In this document: piece by piece, positions 1 through 6,466 of the stretch
Layout of the letters: every line of letters starts with the position of its first letter
Numbering within the stretch: the first letter of the stretch is position 1
Assembly: GCA_021775195.1 (NCBI GenBank)
Contig: JAJFIG010000271.1
Span: 1 to 6,629 of the forward strand
Source: Rhodospirillales bacterium
Lineage (GTDB): Bacteria > Pseudomonadota > Alphaproteobacteria > Rhodospirillales > 2-02-FULL-58-16
Direction: 5' to 3'
Length of the DNA: 6,629 bases
Translations under genes and position numbers: made by a program
Notes under the pieces: generated by a model
Database searches by the model: none
The model's input: only the letters and a program-made list of their open reading frames with translations
What the model was told of the DNA's origin: nothing

Positions 1-14
1 GGATCGGCAGCGGC

Positions 15-647
15 ATGGGGGAGGAATCGGCCCATGGTGACGGCGAAGACCTGACCGGATGCCATGATTGCGGCCATGTTCTCAAACGCGACACGACACG
101 GCATGGTGACAGATGTCCACGGTGCGAGGCCCGGCTTCACCACCGCAAGCCCGACAGCCTTTCGCGCACCTGGGCCCTCCTGATCGCTTCGGTGATCTTT
201 TACGTTCCCGCCAACGTCTATCCCATCATGACCGTGATTTCTTTCGGCCAGGGTTCACCGGACACCATCCTCTCCGGCGTCATCCATTTGATCGAGGCCG
301 ACCAGTGGCCCATCGCGCTCCTCGTATTCTTCGCTTCCATCTTCGTTCCCATGCTGAAGATCGCCATGATCGCCTTCCTGCTGATTTCGGTTCATATCGG
401 CACCTCCTGGCGCCCGCGCGAACGCACGGCCGCGTATCGGTTGACCGAATTCATCGGCCGCTGGTCGATGATCGACATCTTCATGATCTCGATCCTGGTG
501 GCTTTGGTGAAGCTGGATGCCATCGCCACCATCGAGGCCGGCCCGGGCGCCGTTGCTTTCGCCGCCGTCGTTGTCTTGACCATGCTGTCCGCCATGAGCT
601 TTGATCCCCGCCTCATATGGGATCGGGTGGAGGCCCGGAATGGCTGA
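15..647 (+). CDS. pqiA: PqiA-family inner-membrane protein (single PqiA domain)
   Basis: Membrane component of the Pqi (paraquat-inducible) envelope transport system, which works with the MCE protein PqiB and lipoprotein PqiC to move lipids or other hydrophobic molecules between the inner and outer membranes. The 210-aa product begins with a zinc-ribbon-like module (C16-x2-C19 ... C34-x2-C37). About four membrane segments follow, at roughly 51-73, 98-125, 152-168 and 177-195. Family hallmarks are PANVYPIMTV (64-73) and GRWSMIDIFMISILVALVKL (148-167). E. coli PqiA carries two such domains in about 417 aa; this protein is one half-length unit, so a partner PqiA domain may be encoded just left of the window. 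The start is uncertain: the frame stays open to the left edge, and the only good GGAGG nearby lies inside the ORF. The 3' end overlaps pqiB by 8 bp. The family assignment is firm; the substrate is unknown. Confidence 0.9.
   Translation: MGEESAHGDGEDLTGCHDCGHVLKRDTTRHGDRCPRCEARLHHRKPDSLSRTWALLIASVIFYVPANVYPIMTVISFGQGSPDTILSGVIHLIEADQWPIALLVFFASIFVPMLKIAMIAFLLISVHIGTSWRPRERTAAYRLTEFIGRWSMIDIFMISILVALVKLDAIATIEAGPGAVAFAAVVVLTMLSAMSFDPRLIWDRVEARNG
629..633 (+). promoter_or_regulatory. Ribosome binding site of pqiB
   Basis: GGAGG lies 6 nt before the ATG at 640, inside the end of pqiA. It fixes the pqiB start at 640 rather than the upstream in-frame TTG at 601, which has no such site, and it suggests translational coupling to pqiA. 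Confidence 0.75.
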
Positions 648-2328
648 GATACCGGGAAGCGAAGGGCGCCCGCTGGCGGAGCCGCAAACCCGCGGCAGCT
701 TTCCGGTTTCGGCCATCTGGCTGCTGCCCATCGTCGCCCTGGCGATCGGCGGCTGGCTTGTCTACCAGACCATCAGCCAGAAGGGCCCCGTCATCACGAT
801 CGCCTTCGAATCCGGCGACGGCATCGAGGCCACCAAGACCAAGATCAAGCTCCGGGACGTCGAGGTCGGTGTCGTCGAATCCATCCAGTTCAAGAAAGAT
901 CTCTCGGGTGTCGTCGTCAAAGTGGAAATGCAGAAGGACGCAACGCCGTATCTGACGTCGACAACGCGGTTCTGGGTCGTACGACCCCGGTTGGGGCTCA
1001 GCGGCGTTTCCGGATTGGGAACCCTGGTCTCCGGCGTCTTCATCGAAATCGACCCCGGTGATGGCAGCGACGCCAAGCGGGATTTCGTTGGCTTGAAGGT
1101 CCCGCCGGTGATCAAGTCCAATTCGCCCGGCCGCGAGTTCATTCTCAAGACCACCAACCTGGGGTCTTACGGCCGCGGCTCACCCGTTTATTACCGTGGT
1201 ATCAGCGTCGGAGAGGTGCAGGGCTACGACATGTCCCAGGACGGCCGAGAAATCACCGTCCACATTTTCATCCATGCGCCCTATCACAGAAACGTCCGCG
1301 AGAATTCGAGATTCTGGAACATCAGCGGCATCGAGGTTTCGCTCGATGCCGACGGTATGCGCATCAAGGCGGAATCTCTCCAGTCCCTTGTCCAGGGCGG
1401 CATCACCTTCGATACGCCGGAAAGTCTGTTCGTGGGCGCCCCCAGTGAAGAAGGTGACCTTTTTACCCTCTATGAGACCAAGGAGGACATCGAGAAATCG
1501 CGGTTTGTCCAGAGCTTCGCTTGGGTTCTCTATTTCAGCGGCTCCGTTCGCGGGCTGAGCCCCGGTGCGCCGGTTGAATTCAAGGGGATCAAGATGGGCG
1601 AGGTCAAGGACGTCCGCCTGGAGATCGACCTGGAAACCAAGGCAACCCGAATTCCCGTCCTCATCGAGATCGAACCCCAAAGGGCATCCCTCGCCAACTA
1701 TGACCCCGGAAAGGCGGTGACCCTGGAACAGCACCGCCAGACGGTTCGCGCCTTTATCAAGAACGGCCTTCGTGCACGCTTGAAGACCGGCAACCTATTG
1801 ACCGGAGCGTTGCTGATCGACCTCGGGTTCCACCCGGACACGGAAGCCAAATATCTGGGTGAGCACGAGGGGCTTCCCGAAATACCGACCATCCCCAGCA
1901 GTATCGAAGAGATCACGGGATCCATAACGGCCGTCCTGAACAAGGTCGAGGCACTGCCCCTGGAAGAACTGACGACAAGCATGACCGGGGCGATCAACAG
2001 TGCCGACCGCCTCCTGAACTCGAAGGAGGTCCTCGGCGCCGTTCGCTCCCTCGACCAGGCCCTTGTTGCCACCAACCGGGTGTTGAAGAACGTCGACACC
2101 AACCTGGCGGACTTGTCACCGCAGGCCCTGTCGGCCCTCAAGGAAGCCAACCTGACCCTCAAGGCGGTGCGCGAAGCGGTCGTACCGGATTCGCGCCTGC
2201 GCTACGATCTTGAAACCACGCTTCAGGAATTGGCCGCGGCGGCGCGGTCGATCCGGCTACTGGCGGAATATCTCGAAAGCAACCCCAACGCGCTCATCTA
2301 CGGCAAGAGCGGGAGGCCCCCGGAGTGA
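640..2328 (+). CDS. pqiB: PqiB-like intermembrane transport protein with three MCE domains
   Basis: MCE/MlaD-superfamily protein expected to be anchored in the inner membrane and to form a periplasmic tunnel of stacked hexameric MCE rings, carrying lipids towards the outer membrane. The 562-aa product (E. coli PqiB is about 546 aa) has a short cytoplasmic N-terminus and one transmembrane segment at about 22-43 (SAIWLLPIVALAIGGWLVYQ). Three MCE domains follow at roughly 48-139, 165-258 and 294-395, each with the typical hydrophobic-G-V core (for example the segments around LRDVEVGVVESI and YYRGISVGEVQGY). A helical C-terminal region at about 420-545 would form the needle or coiled-coil part. 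It ends in a SNPNALIYGKS motif that is typical of this family's C-terminus. The ATG at 640 is preferred because of the GGAGG at 629-633. The gene overlaps pqiA by 8 bp and pqiC by 4 bp, indicating one operon. The three-domain count distinguishes it from MlaD (one domain) and YebT/LetB (seven). Confidence 0.93.
   Translation: MAEIPGSEGRPLAEPQTRGSFPVSAIWLLPIVALAIGGWLVYQTISQKGPVITIAFESGDGIEATKTKIKLRDVEVGVVESIQFKKDLSGVVVKVEMQKDATPYLTSTTRFWVVRPRLGLSGVSGLGTLVSGVFIEIDPGDGSDAKRDFVGLKVPPVIKSNSPGREFILKTTNLGSYGRGSPVYYRGISVGEVQGYDMSQDGREITVHIFIHAPYHRNVRENSRFWNISGIEVSLDADGMRIKAESLQSLVQGGITFDTPESLFVGAPSEEGDLFTLYETKEDIEKSRFVQSFAWVLYFSGSVRGLSPGAPVEFKGIKMGEVKDVRLEIDLETKATRIPVLIEIEPQRASLANYDPGKAVTLEQHRQTVRAFIKNGLRARLKTGNLLTGALLIDLGFHPDTEAKYLGEHEGLPEIPTIPSSIEEITGSITAVLNKVEALPLEELTTSMTGAINSADRLLNSKEVLGAVRSLDQALVATNRVLKNVDTNLADLSPQALSALKEANLTLKAVREAVVPDSRLRYDLETTLQELAAAARSIRLLAEYLESNPNALIYGKSGRPPE
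2311..2316 (+). promoter_or_regulatory. Ribosome binding site of pqiC
   Basis: GGGAGG lies 8 nt upstream of the GTG at 2325, within the last codons of pqiB. It supports the GTG start and the 4-bp GTGA stop/start overlap. Confidence 0.65.
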
Positions 2329-2945
2329 CACAGAGTCGGCGCAACATCGTAGCCTTTGGCGCGATTCTCACAGTGATGGCGATGCTGGCGGCCTGCGCTG
2401 GCGGCCCCTCCCAGCCGGGGCGGTTTTATGTCTTGTCGCCGCCGCCTGATCTGACCCCGGTCGCTTCGTCAACGACCGCCGACGAGACCCTGGCCGTCGG
2501 CGTCGGCCCCATCGCGTTGCCGCCCCATCTGGACCGCACCCAGATCGTCACCCAGGCGTCCCGGCACCGGCTTGATCTCAAGGACCTCGATCAGTGGGCG
2601 GAGCCGCTGAAGGACGGCTTCCAGCGGGTCCTGTCCCAGAACCTCTCCAGGCTTCTTGGCACCAACCGCATCGTCAGTTATCCCTGGCGGCGCCCGCTTA
2701 CGGTCCAGTACCAGGTCACCGTCGAGGTCCTGCAATTCGATACGGATACCGCCGGCGAGAGTTCCCTTGCCGCGCGCTGGAACATCGTCAGGGGGGACGG
2801 CCGCGAACTTCTTTATTCACACACCTCGACCTTCCGAAACCGGGCCGCGGCCCCCGGAATCGAGCCCATCGTCGCCGCCATGAGCGGAAACCTGGCCGAA
2901 CTCAGCCGCGAAATCGCAACCGGGATCCTGGCATTGCGGAAATGA
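2325..2945 (+). CDS. pqiC: PqiC-like lipoprotein (ABC-type transport auxiliary lipoprotein family)
   Basis: Predicted outer-membrane lipoprotein that would dock the distal end of the PqiB tunnel. The 206-aa product starts with a lipoprotein signal peptide: basic MTQSRR, a hydrophobic stretch, then the lipobox LAAC with acylated Cys24. The residue after Cys is Ala rather than Asp, consistent with sorting to the outer membrane. The mature part begins with the family-typical RFYVLSPPP segment. It continues with VGVGPIALPPHLDRTQIV and then the LDQWAEPLKDGFQRVLSQNLSRLLGTNRIVSYPW region, which matches the PqiC/DUF330 (YmbA-type) fold. The GTG start overlaps the pqiB stop (GTGA) and has a GGGAGG upstream, so translation is coupled. 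It is the last gene of the operon; 31 bp separate it from the convergent RraA-like gene. Family confidence is high; specific partner contacts are inferred from E. coli PqiABC. Confidence 0.88.
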   Translation: MTQSRRNIVAFGAILTVMAMLAACAGGPSQPGRFYVLSPPPDLTPVASSTTADETLAVGVGPIALPPHLDRTQIVTQASRHRLDLKDLDQWAEPLKDGFQRVLSQNLSRLLGTNRIVSYPWRRPLTVQYQVTVEVLQFDTDTAGESSLAARWNIVRGDGRELLYSHTSTFRNRAAAPGIEPIVAAMSGNLAELSREIATGILALRK

Positions 2946-2976
2946 TCGGGCGGGCCCTACGGGTCCCCTACCCTGT

Positions 2977-3672
2977 TCAGGACGAAATTTCGGATCCCGC
3001 CTTGGTCATCATGTCGTAGCGGACCCGGTCGTGAGCCTCGACCGGATCGACGCCACGCCGCACCTGTTCGACGATGGTATCCTCGATGCTTTTGAACAAC
3101 TGGGCAAACTTCAGCACGTCGGCCATCTTGTCACGGGGCACGACACAGACGCCATTCTCGTCGGCCATGATCAGGTCTCCCGGGCGGACCAGCACCCCGC
3201 CCAGTTGAACCTCGATTTCATAGCCGGCACAGGCGCAGCGGTTACGGATCGATTGCTGGATGAAGCCGCGGCCATAGACCGGCAAGTTGAGGTCCTTGTA
3301 CTCGTCGATGTCGCGGGTGACGCCGTCGATGACGCAGCCGACCAACCCGAACTGGCGGGTCGTGAAACCGGCGACTCCACCGTAGCTGTTGACATCCATG
3401 CGCCCGCCCTGATCGATAACCAGGACGTCCCCGGGATTGCCACGCTTGACCGCTTCAAGGGTACCCAGGACCGGGCTCTCCTCGGCCTCGCCCACGGGGA
3501 CCAGCTTCAACGTTGCCGCCGGGCCGACGATCTTGTGGCAGCTGTCCCAAAGCGGGCCTATCCCATGGGGCGTGCCGGCGATGCCGACCCGGTCGAGGCC
3601 GTCGGAGACGTTCGCGGTCGAGAGCAGTTTGTATTCGGTGATCATCCGTCCCTGGTCGTCGGCGGCGCCCAT
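2977..3672 (-). CDS. RraA-like / 4-hydroxy-4-methyl-2-oxoglutarate aldolase family protein
   Basis: The RraA-like fold includes class II pyruvate aldolases (HMG aldolase, oxaloacetate decarboxylase activity) and the RNase E inhibitor RraA; older databases call the family 'dimethylmenaquinone methyltransferase'. The 231-aa product has LLSTANVSDGLDR near the N-terminus and GDVLVIDQGG at about 81-90. It also carries the full aldolase motif G99-x20-R120-D121 followed by D123 and E124 (CVIDGVTRDIDEY), where Arg binds substrate and Asp helps hold the divalent metal. The VRPGDLIMADENGVCVVP segment (162-179) is also typical. The retained R-D pair and extra C-terminal helix favour an aldolase-type enzyme over an RNase E regulator, but the substrate cannot be read from sequence. 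The ATG at 3672 is chosen because GGAGG (3680-3684) lies 7 nt upstream; longer in-frame starts at 3687 or 3795 are less likely. It is divergent from an EamA transporter, suggesting shared control or a shared metabolite. Confidence 0.85.
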   Translation of the reverse strand: MGAADDQGRMITEYKLLSTANVSDGLDRVGIAGTPHGIGPLWDSCHKIVGPAATLKLVPVGEAEESPVLGTLEAVKRGNPGDVLVIDQGGRMDVNSYGGVAGFTTRQFGLVGCVIDGVTRDIDEYKDLNLPVYGRGFIQQSIRNRCACAGYEIEVQLGGVLVRPGDLIMADENGVCVVPRDKMADVLKFAQLFKSIEDTIVEQVRRGVDPVEAHDRVRYDMMTKAGSEISS

Positions 3673-3679
3673 GGCATCT

Positions 3680-3684
3680 CCTCC
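3680..3684 (-). promoter_or_regulatory. Ribosome binding site of the RraA-like gene
   Basis: On the minus strand this reads GGAGG, 7 nt before the ATG at 3672. It decides between the start at 3672 and the in-frame ATG at 3687, which would place this motif inside the coding region. Confidence 0.7.
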
Positions 3685-3717
3685 CATTGATTTCGTTCCC
3701 CAATACACAGGTAGAAA

Positions 3718-3728
3718 ATGATAGTCAT
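3718..3728. promoter_or_regulatory. Possible operator in the divergent RraA-like/EamA intergenic region
   Basis: The 112-bp region at 3673-3784 must hold promoters for both divergent genes. It is visibly more AT-rich than the flanking genes. It contains the small dyad ATGA-TAG-TCAT, partly repeated as GATAG at each side of the TCAT, about 45 bp upstream of the RraA-like start. No clear -35/-10 pair can be assigned. The palindrome is short enough to occur by chance. Confidence 0.2.
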
Positions 3729-3784
3729 GATAGGCTGGTAGTTTCCATGATGCATCCGCCGACCTAGAGCACAATCCCCATGCC

Positions 3785-4696
3785 ATGACGAGCAAGACCT
3801 CATCTTACCAAAGCCAGGGCCTGGCCTGGGTACTGTTGACCCTGGCACCGCTGTTCTGGGCCGGGAACATCGTCATCGGCCGCGCCGTTCATGCCGAGGT
3901 GCCGCCCATCGGCCTGACCTTCTGGCGTTGGGCGCTGGCGGCCCTCCTGTTCCTGCCCTTCGCGCTGCCCCTGCTGCGCCGCCAGTTGCCGGTAGTCCGC
4001 CGCGAAATCCGCTTCATCGCGGTGTTGAGCGTTCTCGGCCTCGGCGCCTTTCCCATCTTCCTCTACACCGCCCTTCAGACGACGACGGCGCTCAACGCCA
4101 GCTTCATCATGGCGCTCTGCCCGATCACCATCCCGGTGATGGCGTGGCTCGCCACCAGTGAGCGGATCACCCGCCGGCACGCCCTGGGCATCGCCGTTTC
4201 CTGCGCCGGCGCCCTCGCCATCATCAGCACCGGCGACCCCGCCGGGCTGTTCCGAAGCGGCGTCTCCACCGGCGACCTCTGGGCCCTCGCCGCCATGGCC
4301 GTGTGGTCGGTCTATTCGCTAATTGTCCGCCGGCGCCCGCCCGATCTGCATCCGAACGCCCTTCTGCTGACCACCATGGGTCTCGCCGCGCTGATGACCC
4401 TGCCGCTCTGGCTCTGGGAGATGGCCCAGGTAAGGCCCATGCCGACCACCGGGGATGCGCTGCTGGCCGTCGGCTACATTGTCTTGTTTCCGTCGATCGC
4501 GTCCTACTTCTGCTTCAACCGCGGGATCGAGACCATTGGCCCGACCAGGGGCGGCCTGTGCATGCACCTGGTGCCGCTGTTCGGGGCCTTGATGGCCGTC
4601 GCCTTCCTCGACGAGGCCTTCCGCGCCTACCACGCCGTCGGCCTTATCGCCATCTTCGCCGGCATTTTTCTGGTGACGCGAGCCGCCGACCGGTGA
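3785..4696 (+). CDS. EamA-domain (DMT superfamily) membrane transporter
   Basis: Drug/metabolite-transporter family permease of the inner membrane; relatives export amino acids, purines or other small metabolites, and some import. The 303-aa length is the usual size for two tandem EamA repeats of five helices each, here roughly residues 14-148 and 163-298. Diagnostic features include LAPLFWAGNIVIGRAV in helix 1, PPIGLTFWRWALAALLFLP in helix 2 and LGAFPIFLYTALQTTTALNASFIMALCPITIPVMAW over helices 3-4. The second repeat has IASYFCFNRGIETIGPTRGGLCMHLVPLFGALMAVAFLDEAF. No Shine-Dalgarno sequence is apparent before the ATG at 3785, so translation may be weak or leaderless; no upstream in-frame start looks better. 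It is divergent from the RraA-like gene and convergent with the HAD gene. The substrate is unknown; linkage to the aldolase-like enzyme is only suggestive of a keto- or hydroxy-acid. Confidence 0.9.
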   Translation: MTSKTSSYQSQGLAWVLLTLAPLFWAGNIVIGRAVHAEVPPIGLTFWRWALAALLFLPFALPLLRRQLPVVRREIRFIAVLSVLGLGAFPIFLYTALQTTTALNASFIMALCPITIPVMAWLATSERITRRHALGIAVSCAGALAIISTGDPAGLFRSGVSTGDLWALAAMAVWSVYSLIVRRRPPDLHPNALLLTTMGLAALMTLPLWLWEMAQVRPMPTTGDALLAVGYIVLFPSIASYFCFNRGIETIGPTRGGLCMHLVPLFGALMAVAFLDEAFRAYHAVGLIAIFAGIFLVTRAADR

Positions 4697-4701
4697 ACGA
4701 A

Positions 4702-4743
4702 TTCCGAATCGTATTCAATGCCTTAAAGGCGCTTTCCGAATCG
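4702..4743. repeat. Short direct repeat and dyad between convergent genes
   Basis: The 99-bp space between the convergent EamA and HAD genes contains the 10-mer TTCCGAATCG twice (4702-4711 and 4734-4743), 32 bp apart. Between them is a small dyad, GCCT-TAA-AGGC (4720-4730). It could contribute to bidirectional termination, but there is no T-tract and the stem is only 4 bp, so terminator function is unproven. Confidence 0.3.
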
Positions 4744-4795
4744 ATTTCTCAACCGCCCAACGCGCACCGTCACCACACCGAGGCATGGTCCGTGA

Positions 4796-5500
4796 TTACA
4801 CCAACGTGTCCGCGAGTTCCTTGAAATCGGCGACCACGAGGTCCGGCTGTGCCGGCCAGCCGCCGAAGGGGCGGCGGCGGCGGTCGATGAAGGCGGTCCG
4901 CATGCCGTAGGATTTGGCGCCGACGCAGTCGAACTCATGGTTGGCGACGAACAGGATGCCGGTTCGTTCCTCGCCGAGGATTTCCTCCGCCTTGGCGTAG
5001 GTCTTCCAATGGGGCTTGAAATAGCCCGCCTCCTGCACCGAAATGACCCCATCGAAGCGGAATCCGATGTGGGGTCCCGCCGCCTCGAGCATGTCTCTGT
5101 CGCCATTGGAAAGAATGGCAAGCTTGTAGCGAGTCTTCAGGCGTTCCAGGGCCTCGATCACATCCGGAAACGGTTTCAGGGATTCGATCTGGCTGACCAG
5201 CCATTCCACGTCTTCCCGGGTATAGTCGATCCCGGCCCGGTCCATCACATGGGAAACCGCCCGGTGGCCGATTTCGCGGTACGGCGTGTGACCACGGTCG
5301 CACAACGCGTCGATCATGGAATTCTCGAAATGGGTCCGCCGCCACCAGGTGACGAAGCTGTGGGGTCTGCCACTCCATCCCTTGTTTTCGAGGAAGGGCG
5401 TCACCGCATCGGTAAGGCCCTGTTGCATGTCGACCACCGTGCCGTATTTATCGAAAACCAGGACTTTCGTCTCACGCCTCAATTGCTCCGCTATCCCCAC
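4796..5500 (-). CDS. HAD-superfamily hydrolase, type II haloacid dehalogenase-like
   Basis: Cytoplasmic HAD-fold hydrolase, 234 aa, the usual length for L-2-haloacid dehalogenases. Aspartate nucleophile D17 lies in VFDKYGTVVD (motif I, with T21). R54 in TWWRRTHFEN sits where the halide/carboxylate-binding arginine of L-DEX is expected. S131-N132-G133 form motif II, K162-P163 motif III, and Y168 matches the active-site Tyr. Motif IV is FVANHEFD with D191. Compared with L-DEX (FVSSNAWD), the Ser and Asn that help fix substrate and water are replaced by A186 and H188, so dehalogenation is not assured; a related hydrolase activity is possible. The start is GTG at 5500, supported by GGGAG at 5507-5511, 6 nt upstream. 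It is in the same orientation as the response regulator gene, 141 bp downstream of it. That spacer holds an 8-bp palindrome TCACGTGA (5572-5579) that could be a control site. Confidence 0.85.
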   Translation of the reverse strand: MGIAEQLRRETKVLVFDKYGTVVDMQQGLTDAVTPFLENKGWSGRPHSFVTWWRRTHFENSMIDALCDRGHTPYREIGHRAVSHVMDRAGIDYTREDVEWLVSQIESLKPFPDVIEALERLKTRYKLAILSNGDRDMLEAAGPHIGFRFDGVISVQEAGYFKPHWKTYAKAEEILGEERTGILFVANHEFDCVGAKSYGMRTAFIDRRRRPFGGWPAQPDLVVADFKELADTLV

Positions 5501-5506
5501 TGGTCT

Positions 5507-5511
5507 CTCCC
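5507..5511 (-). promoter_or_regulatory. Ribosome binding site of the HAD hydrolase gene
   Basis: The minus strand reads GGGAG, 6 nt before the GTG start at 5500. No nearby ATG in frame competes. Confidence 0.55.
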
Positions 5512-5641
5512 GTTACCATTCTTCACCGGACCAGGGACCATAAAGGAAATCGGCCCGGAGGTTATTGTAATTCACGTGACGGCGCCGGAGGACGTTCGGG
5601 AGAGTATTGGTGAAAGGTCTTTCGGTTGATACGACCGATCG

Positions 5642-6253
5642 TCAGTGGTTGTTCTGCGAGGCCGCGTGCAAGGCCACGGCCTGGGCCCTGTTTCGGACCG
5701 ACAGCTTGTCATAGAGGTTGCGCAAGTGGAATTTCACCGTGTTGACCGATATGTCGAACTGCTTCGCCAGCTCAGCGTTGGTATTGCCGCTCGACAGTGC
5801 AGCGAGCAATTCACGCTCTCGGCTGGTCAGGTGGTGCAACGGGTGCCGGTCAAGCCCCCGGACATCGACAAACGGAAATACCATCCGCCCGCCCGCGACC
5901 GATGCGATAGTATCCAGCAACACCTCGGGCGGCTCGCTTTTGGAGCAGAACCCGGCACCGCCGAGAGTCATCACCTCGCGGGAAACATAGGGATCGGCGC
6001 TGCCGGTATAGACCACGATGCGGGGCGCGTCGGGTTTGTCCCGCATCCGTTCGAGAACCCCGCGCCCGTCGCAAAACGGCATGACCCAGCCGATGACACC
6101 GACGTCGAACGGCATGCGCTCGACGGCCTCGAGGAACTGCTTGCCATCGGACACCGTGGCCACCAGCGTGAACCGCTCGTCGTCGGTCAACAACTGCTTC
6201 AGCCCTGAAAGGACCAGCGGGTTCTTATCGCTTAAAACGACGTCGATCGTCAT
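5642..6253 (-). CDS. NarL/LuxR-type response regulator with degenerate receiver
   Basis: DNA-binding transcription regulator of the NarL/FixJ class, with an N-terminal receiver-like domain and a C-terminal LuxR helix-turn-helix. Numbering below counts from a possible GTG start at 6274 (210 aa); the preferred ATG at 6253 is residue 8 (203 aa). The receiver fold begins IDVVLSDKNPLVLSGLKQLL, aligning with the usual ADDHPLVREGL start; D16 is kept and the second acidic residue is K17. The phospho-acceptor position, normally D in VVLMDxxMP, is G62 (DVGVIGWVMPFCDG). T90 (VVYTG) and K112 (GFCSKSEPPEVL) are retained. The HTH runs from about 148 to 205 (LTSRERELLAALSSGNTNAELAKQFDISVNTVKFHLRNLYDKL), a canonical LuxR_C with intact recognition helix. 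No sensor kinase is adjacent. Neither start has a strong ribosome binding site; 6253 is preferred because it gives the usual short leader before the first beta strand. A structured inverted-repeat element lies just upstream. Confidence 0.88.
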   Translation of the reverse strand: MTIDVVLSDKNPLVLSGLKQLLTDDERFTLVATVSDGKQFLEAVERMPFDVGVIGWVMPFCDGRGVLERMRDKPDAPRIVVYTGSADPYVSREVMTLGGAGFCSKSEPPEVLLDTIASVAGGRMVFPFVDVRGLDRHPLHHLTSRERELLAALSSGNTNAELAKQFDISVNTVKFHLRNLYDKLSVRNRAQAVALHAASQNNH

Positions 6254-6274
6254 CTGCCCGGTATCATCGGCCAC

Positions 6275-6289
6275 CGCGGAGTTTCCGCG
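6275..6289. repeat. Perfect dyad next to the response-regulator start
   Basis: CGCGGA-N3-TCCGCG is a perfect 6-bp inverted repeat with a 3-nt spacer. It directly abuts the possible GTG start at 6274 and lies 21 bp before the ATG at 6253. In RNA it would form a very stable small hairpin. It could be an operator (for example for autoregulation) or a leader hairpin, and it makes GTG 6274 a poor start if the hairpin forms. Confidence 0.4.
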
Positions 6290-6326
6290 AGCCCCCCTTG
6301 TTCATCTCCGAATTCAATAACACTGT

Positions 6327-6362
6327 CTAGTGGATAAAATCTAACATAGGGTACCCATACGA
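6327..6362 (+). repeat. Left terminal inverted repeat
   Basis: It begins CTAGTGGATAAAATCTAACA and ends TACCCATACGA. It is the inverse of 6562-6597 with three mismatches, at offsets 9, 23 and 25 from the outer end. Confidence 0.8.
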
Positions 6363-6369
6363 TCCCATA

Positions 6370-6457
6370 TCCCAGTTTCCCGGCAGGAGAGCGCCCGCCG
6401 GCGATGCTGGTACATCGTCAAGGGGGCTCGACGCCCCGGGAAAGCCGGGATTTGGGA
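6370..6457. repeat. Left structured arm of the element (nested inverted repeats)
   Basis: TCCC (6370-6373) pairs with GGGA (6454-6457), and TCCCGGC (6378-6384) pairs with GCCGGGA (6444-6450), closing a branched structure. Inside are two small hairpins: CGATG/CATCG (6402-6406 with 6413-6417) and GGGGC/GCCCC (6423-6427 with 6433-6437). The folding is read by eye; no energy was calculated. Confidence 0.5.
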
Positions 6458-6466
6458 CCCGCAGGG

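Noticed and set aside
17..36. Strong GGGGAGGA followed by ATG at 34 near the window start
   Set aside because: The ATG at 34 is out of frame with pqiA and its frame stops after six codons; the purine run is probably incidental or inside the coding region.
2946..2976. Possible bidirectional terminator between pqiC and the RraA-like gene
   Set aside because: The 31-bp spacer has GC-rich symmetry (GGGCCC TACG GGTCCC) but only a 3-4 bp consistent stem and no T-tract, so a terminator cannot be supported.
3031..3690. Long plus-strand open frame opposite the RraA-like gene
   Set aside because: It is antisense to a gene with clear family motifs and a ribosome binding site; long antisense frames are expected in GC-rich coding DNA.
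4937..5629. 230-aa plus-strand open frame opposite the HAD gene
   Set aside because: Its translation has no recognisable domain and it mirrors the codon structure of the HAD gene, which has a full set of catalytic motifs.
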